The notes under the pieces: generated by a model
The model's database searches: none
Seen by the model: only the letters and a program-made list of their open reading frames with translations
What the model was told of the DNA's origin: nothing
In this document: positions 52,780 to 60,700 of the stretch, one piece after another
How positions within the stretch are numbered: position 1 is the stretch's first letter
Layout: every line of letters begins with the position of its first letter
Position numbers and translations under genes: made by a program
NCBI GenBank assembly: GCA_045545735.1
Contig: JAZQBM010000007.1
Span: 62,001-126,000 of the forward strand
Direction: 5' to 3'
Length of the DNA stretch: 64,000 bases
Origin: Fimenecus sp045545735
Lineage (GTDB): Bacteria; Bacillota; Clostridia; Oscillospirales; Acutalibacteraceae

Positions 52780-54144
52780 ATGAGTGTTAAAGAGAATAAA
52801 ATGGGAATAATGCCGGTGGGCAAACTGCTTGCAACAATGTCTGCTCCGATGATGGTTTCAATGCTTGTGCAGGCTTGTTATAATATTGTTGATAGTGTAT
52901 TTGTTTCGCAACTCAGTGAAAATGCACTTAATGCGGTTTCGCTTTCATTCCCTTTACAACAGTTGATGATTGCGGTTTGTGGCGGTACAGCGGTAGGTAT
53001 GAACGCTTTGCTTTCAAGGGCTTTGGGTGCAAAACAATTTGATAAGGCAAACAGAATTGCAAATACGGGAATTTTCTTGTTCATCTGCAGTTTTATTGTG
53101 TTTGCTTTAATTGGATTTTTCTTTGCAAGACCGTTCTTTTTAGCACAGACCGATGTTGAAGAAATTGTAAGTTACGGAACGGATTACGCCTCAATCTGTA
53201 TGTGTTGTTCAATCGGAATTTTTGCACAGTTTTGTTTTGAAAAAATGCTTCAGGCAACGGGTAGAACTTTCTGCACAATGATAACTCATATGATTGGTAC
53301 AGTCGTAAATATTGTGCTTGACCCAATTCTTATTTTTGGCTTGCTTGGATTTCCGCGTCTTGAGGTTGCAGGTGCGGCGGTTGCAACGGTTGCAGGCCAG
53401 ATGGCAGCAGGTCTTGTAGCAATCATATTCAACCTTAAATACAATAAAGATGTTCATATCAGCTTTAAGTTAATCCGTTTCAACAAAGAAATTGTTAAAG
53501 AGATTTATAAAATCGGTTTACCGTCAATCGTAATGCAATCAATCGGTTCTGTTATGACATTCTGTATGAACAAAATTCTTATTGCATTTACAACAACGGC
53601 TACAGCGGTGTTTGGGGCATATTTTAAATTACAGAGTTTCGTTTTTATGCCTATTTTCGGGCTTAACAATGGTATGGTGCCGATTATTGCATATAACTAT
53701 GGTGCAAAGAAATATGAACGAGTGAAAAAGACTATTGTAATCACAATTGTTACCGCGGTTACCATTATGAGTATTGGCACACTTTTGTTTGAACTTGTTC
53801 CGCATATTTTATTGGGCCTTTTTAATGCATCTGAAACAATGCTTGAAATCGGCGTTCCTGCATTGAGAATTATTGGTATTCATTTTGTGCTTGCTGGGTT
53901 CTGTATTATTGCAGGTTCGGTGTGTCAGGCAATCGGAAATCCAAATCACAGTTTATTAGTTTCGGTTTGCCGTCAGTTGTTCGTGTTGCTTCCTGCGGCG
54001 TGGCTTCTTGCACAGACTGACAGACTTGAACTTGTGTGGTTTGCATTCCCTATAGCAGAATGTGTGTCTTTAATCTTAAGTGCAATATTCTTAAAAAAGA
54101 CATTAAACAGAGCTAAAGAAAAAATGAAAGAAATTATTGATTAA
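52780..54144 (+). CDS. MATE-family efflux transporter
   Basis: Multidrug/metabolite antiporter of the MATE superfamily, or an oligosaccharide-lipid type relative. The 454-residue protein has about 12 membrane helices and the family start PVGKLLATMSAPMMVSMLVQ, followed by YNIVDSVFVSQLSENAL and GTAVGMNALLSRALG, as in NorM/DinF-like members of Clostridia. A repeated inverted half (from about 235) has GLPSIVMQSIGSVMTF and NNGMVPIIAYNYGAKK. AAGGATG precedes ATG 52780. It follows a terminator by 28 nt without a clear own promoter, so it may depend on read-through or a promoter I did not see. Confidence 0.92.
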   Translation: MSVKENKMGIMPVGKLLATMSAPMMVSMLVQACYNIVDSVFVSQLSENALNAVSLSFPLQQLMIAVCGGTAVGMNALLSRALGAKQFDKANRIANTGIFLFICSFIVFALIGFFFARPFFLAQTDVEEIVSYGTDYASICMCCSIGIFAQFCFEKMLQATGRTFCTMITHMIGTVVNIVLDPILIFGLLGFPRLEVAGAAVATVAGQMAAGLVAIIFNLKYNKDVHISFKLIRFNKEIVKEIYKIGLPSIVMQSIGSVMTFCMNKILIAFTTTATAVFGAYFKLQSFVFMPIFGLNNGMVPIIAYNYGAKKYERVKKTIVITIVTAVTIMSIGTLLFELVPHILLGLFNASETMLEIGVPALRIIGIHFVLAGFCIIAGSVCQAIGNPNHSLLVSVCRQLFVLLPAAWLLAQTDRLELVWFAFPIAECVSLILSAIFLKKTLNRAKEKMKEIID

Positions 54145-54149
54145 TTATT

Positions 54150-54181
54150 AGAGGGTAGTTTAAAAAACTGCCCTCTTTTTT
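54150..54181 (+). terminator. Terminator of the MATE gene
   Basis: AGAGGGTAGTTT and AAACTGCCCTCT (54150-54161, 54165-54176) pair with one wobble over AAA, followed by a T-run. Confidence 0.85.
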
Positions 54182-54297
54182 CGCAAAAAGTGAGAAAAAT
54201 ATGTAAAAAACAAAGAAAATATTTGAAAAAATGAGAAAAAATCTTTTTGCAGATTAAAAATGTCTCAAAACTGTTTCAAAAAGTCTTAAAAACTCCC

Positions 54298-54326
54298 TTG
54301 AAGTTCACGTGAACCTGTGATATAAT
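54298..54326 (+). promoter_or_regulatory. Promoter of the DUF1836-SPFH operon with palindromic operator
   Basis: TTGAAG (54298-54303), 17-nt spacer, TATAAT (54321-54326). The spacer contains the perfect 12-bp palindrome GTTCACGTGAAC (54303-54314). The preceding 54182-54297 stretch is very A-rich, with GCAAAAAG and CTTTTTGC as distant inverted repeats. Confidence 0.75.
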
Positions 54327-54353
54327 CATATCACAACATAAGGGAGGTGGAGT

Positions 54354-54914
54354 ATGTTGGAATTAATACCAGGTACAGTGCTGAACTTTAACAGCGTTGC
54401 GGCAGAGAATTGTTATTCTGTCATTGCTCCGCTGTTAACAGTAACAAAAGGACTAACATTGGCACAGGTCAGAGAACTGACGGGGCTTGAAGCCTCAACA
54501 ATTCAAAATTGGGTAAAACGTGGCTGGGTGAAAAATCCCGAAGGAAAACGTTATGGTGAAGAACAGGTTATGCGTATTATACTTATAAACATGATGCGTG
54601 GCTCAATGCAACTCGAACAGATAGCTTTTCTGATGAGTTATATTAACGGCTCGGTGGATGACCGCTCAGACGATATCTTGCCCGACAGAGAATTATTTAA
54701 TATTCTGTGTAGTATAATTTATACGTGTCAACAGAACGCTGTTGCAGATACAGAATATCTCGACCGCGTGATAGACAATCGTCTTGAACACGCGAAAATC
54801 AGCGACGGTGTTTCTCAAAAGAAGTTGAGAACTGCCCTCAGGGCTATGGTGCTTGCAATTCTTGCAACACAAATGAAAGAATTGGCACAAAAGGCATTCG
54901 TTCAATTACTTTAA
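54354..54914 (+). CDS. DUF1836 family, MerR-like DNA-binding protein
   Basis: Probable regulator of 186 residues. The core LTLAQVRELTGLEASTIQNW followed by VKRGWV (about residues 35-60) is a MerR-like helix-turn-helix, and the following RYGEEQVMRIILINMMRGSM and MSYINGS are the DUF1836 signature. The C-terminal half is helical and could dimerise or bind a ligand. AGGGAGGTGG precedes ATG 54354. It is first in an operon with DUF6054, NfeD and SPFH genes, and its promoter holds a perfect palindrome between -35 and -10. Self-repression through that site is a reasonable inference. Confidence 0.8.
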   Translation: MLELIPGTVLNFNSVAAENCYSVIAPLLTVTKGLTLAQVRELTGLEASTIQNWVKRGWVKNPEGKRYGEEQVMRIILINMMRGSMQLEQIAFLMSYINGSVDDRSDDILPDRELFNILCSIIYTCQQNAVADTEYLDRVIDNRLEHAKISDGVSQKKLRTALRAMVLAILATQMKELAQKAFVQLL

Positions 54915-54927
54915 GGAGGGGATTTGA

Positions 54928-55263
54928 GTGACAGACTTCTATGTATCAGTTTCACCGCAAGAGGCTATACGATTAATTGATAACGCCATTGTTGGAGGTT
55001 CAATTACAGGCGAAAAAATTGATGAATACGTAAACGATATGGGCAACGGCACAATGGTGGCAGTTGCGGTTTATGAAAAGCATTATTACCGTGCATCAAA
55101 TCGTCTTACCCTGACAGTTGTAATTGATAATCTTCGTAACGGCACACACGTTCACGTTGTAGGCGGTGGCGGAGGTCAAGGCTTATTCAAATTCGACTGG
55201 GGTGCGTCGGGAAGTTTTGAAGATACCGTAATGGATGCTCTTTACAAATATGTAGTCAGATAA
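54928..55263 (+). CDS. DUF6054-like small protein
   Basis: 111-residue soluble protein, function unknown. GTG 54928 has AAGGAGGGG upstream, 13 nt after the previous stop. The sequence alternates short strands and one helix: SPQEAIRLIDNAIVGGSI, VYEKHYYRASNRLTLTVVI, then a glycine run VVGGGGGQGLFKFDWGASGS. This is the pattern I associate with DUF6054, a family of clostridial proteins near membrane-quality genes; the name is from memory and not checked. It sits between the DUF1836 regulator and NfeD, so it may work with the NfeD/SPFH pair. Confidence 0.65.
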   Translation: MTDFYVSVSPQEAIRLIDNAIVGGSITGEKIDEYVNDMGNGTMVAVAVYEKHYYRASNRLTLTVVIDNLRNGTHVHVVGGGGGQGLFKFDWGASGSFEDTVMDALYKYVVR

Positions 55264-55275
55264 AGGAGTGAGATT

Positions 55276-55713
55276 GTGGAATACTTGGCAGAAAATATGT
55301 GGGTGGTATGGACTGTTGTAGGAGTGCTTGCTCTTGTAATTGAAATGGCAACTGCAACACTTGTATCAATATGGTTTGTGCCCGCGGCAATACTTACTTG
55401 TCTTTTGTCTTTGGCAGTTGACAGTATTCTGGTTCAGATTGTAGTCTTTGTTGTGCTTAGTGCAATTTCAATGGTGATTTCTCGTAAAATATACAAGAAA
55501 TACATAAAGAAAAACAAAGACGAAATCAGTGCGGAGAGTAAATTAATAGGTAAAGTTGCAAAAACTACAGAAGAAACCGATGCTCATACCGGAAAAGTGC
55601 TTGTAGGTGATATTTATTGGAAAGCCATAAGTGAAACCGGTGAGAAAATCGGAAAAGACGAAACAGTAATTATTAAGGGTGTAAATGGTACAACCCTTGT
55701 AATAAACAAATAA
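55276..55713 (+). CDS. NfeD-family membrane protein
   Basis: Partner of SPFH proteins in membrane microdomains. The 145-residue product from GTG 55276 (AAGGAG upstream) has two or three N-terminal helices (about 8-75) and a C-terminal OB-fold of about 65 residues. The latter contains SKLIGKVAKTTEETDAHTGKV and VIIKGVNGTTLVINK, the NfeD1b-type short form without a serine protease domain. The SPFH gene follows after 19 nt; this NfeD-SPFH pairing is conserved across bacteria. Neither has a known enzyme function. Confidence 0.88.
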   Translation: MEYLAENMWVVWTVVGVLALVIEMATATLVSIWFVPAAILTCLLSLAVDSILVQIVVFVVLSAISMVISRKIYKKYIKKNKDEISAESKLIGKVAKTTEETDAHTGKVLVGDIYWKAISETGEKIGKDETVIIKGVNGTTLVINK

Positions 55714-55732
55714 TTTATAAAGGAGAAAATTT

Positions 55733-56626
55733 ATGGAAATTTTAATTATTGCTACAGTTTTAATCGCTATTGTTATAGCAGTCATCGTATCAAACGTACG
55801 AATTGTACCTCAGGCAAATGCATATGTTGTTGAAAGACTTGGTGCGTATCATACAACATGGGATACAGGTCTTCACGTAAAAGTGCCGATTATTGACAGA
55901 GTTGCAAAAAGAGTAAGTCTTAAAGAAGCAGTTGTGGATTTCCCACCACAGCCGGTTATTACAAAAGATAACGTTACAATGTCAATTGACACGGTTGTGT
56001 TCTACCGTATAATCGACCCTAAACTTTACACATATGGTGTTGAAAGACCAATGATGGCTATCGAAAATCTTACAGCAACAACACTTCGTAATATTATCGG
56101 TGATATGGAACTTGACGCAACTCTTACTTCAAGAGATGTAATTAACTCAAAAATCACAACAGTCCTTGACGAAGCAACAGATGCTTGGGGTATTAAGATT
56201 AACCGTGTTGAACTTAAGAACATTATGCCTCCAAAAGAAATCCAGGATTCAATGGAAAAACAGATGAAAGCTGAACGTGAACGCCGTGAAAAGATTTTGC
56301 AGGCTGAAGGTGAAAAGAAAGCCGCAATCCTTGTTGCTGAAGGTGAAAAGGAATCTGCAATTCTTCGTGCTGACGCTGTTAAAGAATCTAAAATCCGTGA
56401 GGCAGAAGGTGAAGCTGCTGCAATCATCAAGATTCAGGAGGCAACTGCTGCCGGTATCGAAATGATTAACAAGGTAAATCCAAGTCAGGAATTTATCAGC
56501 ATTAAAGCACTTGAATCTTTTGAAAAGGCTGCTGATGGTAAGGCTACAAAGATTATTATTCCTTCTGAAATTCAAGGACTTGCAGGTCTTGCAACATCCC
56601 TTACAGAATTAGCAAAGAAAGACTAA
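55733..56626 (+). CDS. SPFH/Band 7 (stomatin-like) protein
   Basis: Membrane scaffold of the SPFH family that forms oligomeric microdomains. The 297-residue protein has an N-terminal hydrophobic segment (about 2-22), the Band 7 domain with VRIVPQANAYVVERLGAYH and TWDTGLHVKVPIIDRV, and a long alanine/glutamate coiled coil (about 175-240). The latter holds the repeats AEGEKKAAIL and AEGEKESAIL. This is the stomatin/QmcA type rather than flotillin. AAAGGAGAAAA precedes ATG 55733. It ends the four-gene operon, followed by a UUCG-capped terminator. Confidence 0.92.
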   Translation: MEILIIATVLIAIVIAVIVSNVRIVPQANAYVVERLGAYHTTWDTGLHVKVPIIDRVAKRVSLKEAVVDFPPQPVITKDNVTMSIDTVVFYRIIDPKLYTYGVERPMMAIENLTATTLRNIIGDMELDATLTSRDVINSKITTVLDEATDAWGIKINRVELKNIMPPKEIQDSMEKQMKAERERREKILQAEGEKKAAILVAEGEKESAILRADAVKESKIREAEGEAAAIIKIQEATAAGIEMINKVNPSQEFISIKALESFEKAADGKATKIIIPSEIQGLAGLATSLTELAKKD

Positions 56627-56643
56627 AATTCAAAAATAACGAT

Positions 56644-56677
56644 AGGGCGGAAGCTTCGGTTTCCGCCTTATTTTTAT
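56644..56677 (+). terminator. Terminator of the SPFH operon with UUCG tetraloop
   Basis: AGGGCGGAAGC (56644-56654) pairs with GTTTCCGCCTT (56659-56669) with G-T pairs over a C(UUCG)G loop, followed by ATTTTTAT. Confidence 0.85.
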
Positions 56678-56845
56678 GCTAAAAATTTTTTAAATTGTTA
56701 AAAAATAAACAAAATTATTCAAAAGTGTTTGCTATATGAATGAAAAATAAAAAAATAGGCGATTTAGACAACGAAAATAGTAAAAATTGTTGATTAAAGT
56801 CGAGAAAACAAGAAAAAATCGTGTTCATATTTTGTTCAAATGTGC

Positions 56846-56875
56846 TTGACAAGTAGTACTGTAATAAGGTAAAAT
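56846..56875 (+). promoter_or_regulatory. Promoter of the surface protein cluster
   Basis: Perfect TTGACA (56846-56851), 18-nt spacer, TAAAAT (56870-56875), about 60 nt before the TTG start. Confidence 0.7.
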
Positions 56876-56934
56876 ATAATATCTATAATAGGATTACTAT
56901 TTATAGCCATCTTCATTTTTAGGAGGGTACTGTT

Positions 56935-57756
56935 TTGGCAGTATTTAACATTAAAAACGGCAATGACTACATAGAGTCATATTACAATAAAAATACGGGT
57001 TTTGAAATCGGTTGTTACACCGTAAAAGAAATGAAAGCCCTTTACCCCGACGGCGGTATTCGTGTTGTGGGGCAGGTGGCTTGCGGTAAAGACCAAATCG
57101 GCACAATCGTTTCAAATGAGATTGAAGAAATCGTCTACAAGCCAACTACTTCCGCAAGATACAAGACTGTTGGTTATGTCGAACTTGAATCAGGTTCGTT
57201 TATCGCAGTGAAAAAGGACAATCTTTTAGCAATAATTCTTTTGTTCCTTGTTGGTATTCTTGCTCTTGCAGGTTTGATTGCAGGTCTTTCATATGTTATA
57301 AGCACAAGCGGTGAACCTGATGAAACCACAACAACACCAAATTATCTTGATGTTAATCAGCAACAGGGCTTAGGCGAACTCGATTTACCTGAAAAGGTTG
57401 AAGATATGGGTTCAAAGAGCGTTACAATGAATGGTATTGCTCAGATTAACTTTAAAGCAGGGCAGGTTGAGCAGAATTTCATTCTCTCAAACTCTGAAAA
57501 GAACAAAGATATCTGCTTTGTTGTATTCACAATTTATCTTGACAATAACGAAAACGGCGTAATTGATGCGGCTGACGAAACACTTTATCAGTCAGGACTT
57601 GTTCAACCGGGATATTCAGTTTCAAGATTTAACATTTCTCGTTCTTTAGAGGCAGGCGAATATAAAGCAATTGTTCATCAGCAACCATATTCATTTGACC
57701 AGGCAAGAACACCACTCAACAACTTTGTTGTTAAAACAGACCTTATTGTAAAATAA
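56935..57756 (+). CDS. Membrane-anchored protein of the surface cluster
   Basis: Unknown function; 273 residues starting at TTG 56935, chosen because AGGAGGG lies 7 nt upstream and no ATG fits. A cytoplasmic domain of about 95 residues (NGNDYIESYYNKNTGFEIG) is followed by a membrane helix at about 97-122 (LAIILLFLVGILALAGLIAG). A Thr-rich linker and an outside domain of about 140 residues come next. The latter contains IYLDNNENGVIDAADETLY, a Ca-binding-like Asp/Asn loop, and ends in beta-type sequence. It is 39 nt upstream of the giant secreted protein gene, and could be its membrane receptor or assembly factor; that is inference from position. Confidence 0.6.
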   Translation: MAVFNIKNGNDYIESYYNKNTGFEIGCYTVKEMKALYPDGGIRVVGQVACGKDQIGTIVSNEIEEIVYKPTTSARYKTVGYVELESGSFIAVKKDNLLAIILLFLVGILALAGLIAGLSYVISTSGEPDETTTTPNYLDVNQQQGLGELDLPEKVEDMGSKSVTMNGIAQINFKAGQVEQNFILSNSEKNKDICFVVFTIYLDNNENGVIDAADETLYQSGLVQPGYSVSRFNISRSLEAGEYKAIVHQQPYSFDQARTPLNNFVVKTDLIVK

Positions 57757-57795
57757 CTTACTTTATATAGATTAAAAACAGAAAGGAAGAAGAGC

Positions 57796-60700
57796 ATGAA
57801 GAAAAAATTATCTTCCAAAAAGTGCATAGCGCTCATATTGGCTGTTGTGATGATTATTACATCAGTTCCACTTATGATGGTCGGCGCAGTTACAATAGGT
57901 GCTTACGACCCTGCACCATATTGGGGTGATGACCCTACAGATAAGTATGGTGCAATTAACACTAACTTTGTAGCTACACTTAATACTGATGGTAGTGTTG
58001 ATATTTCATTCCCAAACGCTAATGCACAGAAAACATATAACGGTAGTGCTGATAAAACTATCGATAAGTATGTTTTCACACTTACAAAGTTGCAGGAGGA
58101 CGGAACACGAAAAGAAATTTATTCTGAAGTGTTTACTGCTGCTCAGGTTGCAACAGGTACAGAGGGTGCTAAATATCCTAATAATATTTATTACGGACCG
58201 GGCGGACTTGAATCACTTCCCGACTATGATGTGCAGTCCACATACGACGTAGCAATTATGGCAATAGATAGTGACGGTTGGTTCTCTGATAAAATCCATA
58301 CTCTTTTGACAGATACACCATATTACGACATCTCTGCAGACTTTTCACCAAATGAAACTTGGGTAGCCCGTGAAATGCTTCTTTTTGAGGGCGCGGGTAG
58401 TGCAGATATTAATGCAGAAGACCAAGGTAGCAGTACAACTGCTGACATTGACTACAAAATCTATTCGGGTTCGGCACTTGACACTAACGGTGCGTTTGCA
58501 GAAACAGGTTATGAAAAGAGCCAATCATACCGTTTCTGGATTAACTCAGCATATGACGGAACACCATATAGCGTGCAAACCACTTGGAGCCGTTCTCACT
58601 ATAACTTTGAAAATGCAGAAGAAGCATGGTTCTATGTTGACTTTTCTCGTGTTGATTTTGCACAAGTAGCGTTTTCTTTGACAGCAAACGAAAAGAGATT
58701 TGTTCACTGGAAGAGTGGTAGTGAAGATAAGACTTGGTCAAGATACGGTGACCTTTTTTCTACAAAGTCAGTTGCTGGGGTAAATACAGGCGTTAAAGGT
58801 GATATTTACATTCAAAATGCTGATGGCCTTTGGGAAGAAACCACAATGACCGACGGTTATCTTACAGACCTTGCAGGTTATGAGGGATTTATCCGTATTC
58901 CAATTGAATACTTTGTATTACAGACAGACCAGTATATTAATGCAAGAAATACAGTAAGTACTGATTGGGATAAGAATGAGACAGGACTTACAAATTATGC
59001 TAACTCGCTTCTTTTCCGTCAGGATAGCAGTAGTGGAATTATACTTGAACTTGAAGATGGCACACAAAGAACATCAACAGCTGTTACAATGACTTTTGAT
59101 ATAAATGACAGCACAGAGAATAAAGATGTATATCAAGTTTTAGTAAATCCAAAAGGCACGCCTGTTACAGATGCTTTAATTATCTATGACAGGTTTGAAA
59201 AGTTTCAAACAGGTGCACTTTTTTGGGAAGAAGAATATACACGTGGTACAGGTAAACAACTCCACACAGGAACAACTGTTACTGAAACAGCAAACGCTGA
59301 TGGTAAAATAACATATAAGATTAATGATGGCATAAAAGCTATTGAAGACCTTTGCTCTGCTGGTATTGAGGTTGCAAATTGGTCAGCAGACTCTGTTACT
59401 AAGAGTTTTTATATTGACCAGGTTATGTTCTGCCAGTGGGCAGAGGGTGCAACATTTAACGATGATGGTTCTGTTGCAACAACATCTTCAGTTAAATTCC
59501 CTGACGAAGGTGGCGATTTCGCAGGTGATTTAGGTAAAAAAATTGCAGGATATTATGACCGAACTGTTGAAGTTCCAAAGGCCGTTGCAAATTACATTAC
59601 AGAATATGTTGGTAAAACACCTTCTCTTGATGATGTTAATGCACTTGAAATGATTAATGAAATCATACTTACTTATCGCCAGTGTTTCCCAACAGTTTTA
59701 TCAACAGATAATGATACAGCAACATTAGAAAAGGCAATTACTTATCTTAATACATTGGGTTATACAGATGCTTACAATAGATATGTAGCTGCAAAAACAT
59801 TTATTGAAACATATATAAATCTGGGTGACACAGCAAGAAACTACAACGCAGTTATAGCTTTCGAATCAGGTGTTGAACTTTTACCTGACCCTGAATTTGC
59901 CAATTATAATGACGAAGAACTTAAAGCTGAACTTGAACAGTTAATGGCTCTTTATAAATCTTTCAACTTGAGCCATTTCGAAATTCTTGGTGCTGAGGCA
60001 GAAAACAAGTTTACTGAACTTTATAGCATTATGATGGGTGAAGAGGTAAAGACTGGTTATTCAATTGGTGGTTACCCATATATTCCGTTTAATGATTTTG
60101 AAAAGAATATTAGTGGTTATAATGCAAACTACTCACTTGGACAATTAAGTTTGCAATATTATGATGATTCGCCTAGAGTAGGAAACAAAGATTTAAGACC
60201 TACAGACGTGAACAACACAAAAAATCTAGTTACTTATGTTACTCCTGACATTATTCCACAGTCAGGACAGAACTGGATTGGTAATGCAAAAGCTGTTGGT
60301 TGGTCTGTTGCGGACTATCGTGCGACAGCAGATAATCTTTTGTCTGATTCCAATGAAATTTTTGATACGTCCGATTATTTTGGAAGAATGGACGCAGAAA
60401 TTTCAAATAGTGGATTTGCAGGTTCACAGGGTGTGCAGATTAACCTTGATGGCGACATTACAACACTTGACGCTGATGATAATCCTAAATTTGCAACCGT
60501 TTCAACAACATATAAAGGTCAGAATGTAAACACTTGGACAGAACTACAAGGCCTTAATCTTGCGGCTCTTCAACTTACAGATACTTATGCTGACGGAACA
60601 ACTGCAAAAGATAATGAGCGTTACGGAACGACTTCAACAGGCGAACAGGTAACACCAAACTCGTTTGTTATGTATGTTGACTTCAGTGAAGTTACAAATA

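Larger units (their letters stand above)
56627..56934. other. Gene-free interval before the surface protein cluster
   Basis: Contains the terminator at 56644-56677, about 170 bp of AT-rich sequence with no frame or repeat I can support, the promoter at 56846-56875, and a leader with a small hairpin (CTATAATAG 56883-56891 with CTATTTATAG 56897-56906). Confidence 0.75.

Noticed and set aside
54182..54297. Repeat or small RNA in the A-rich stretch before DUF1836
   Set aside because: Only an 8-bp distant inverted repeat and A-runs; not distinct enough from base composition.
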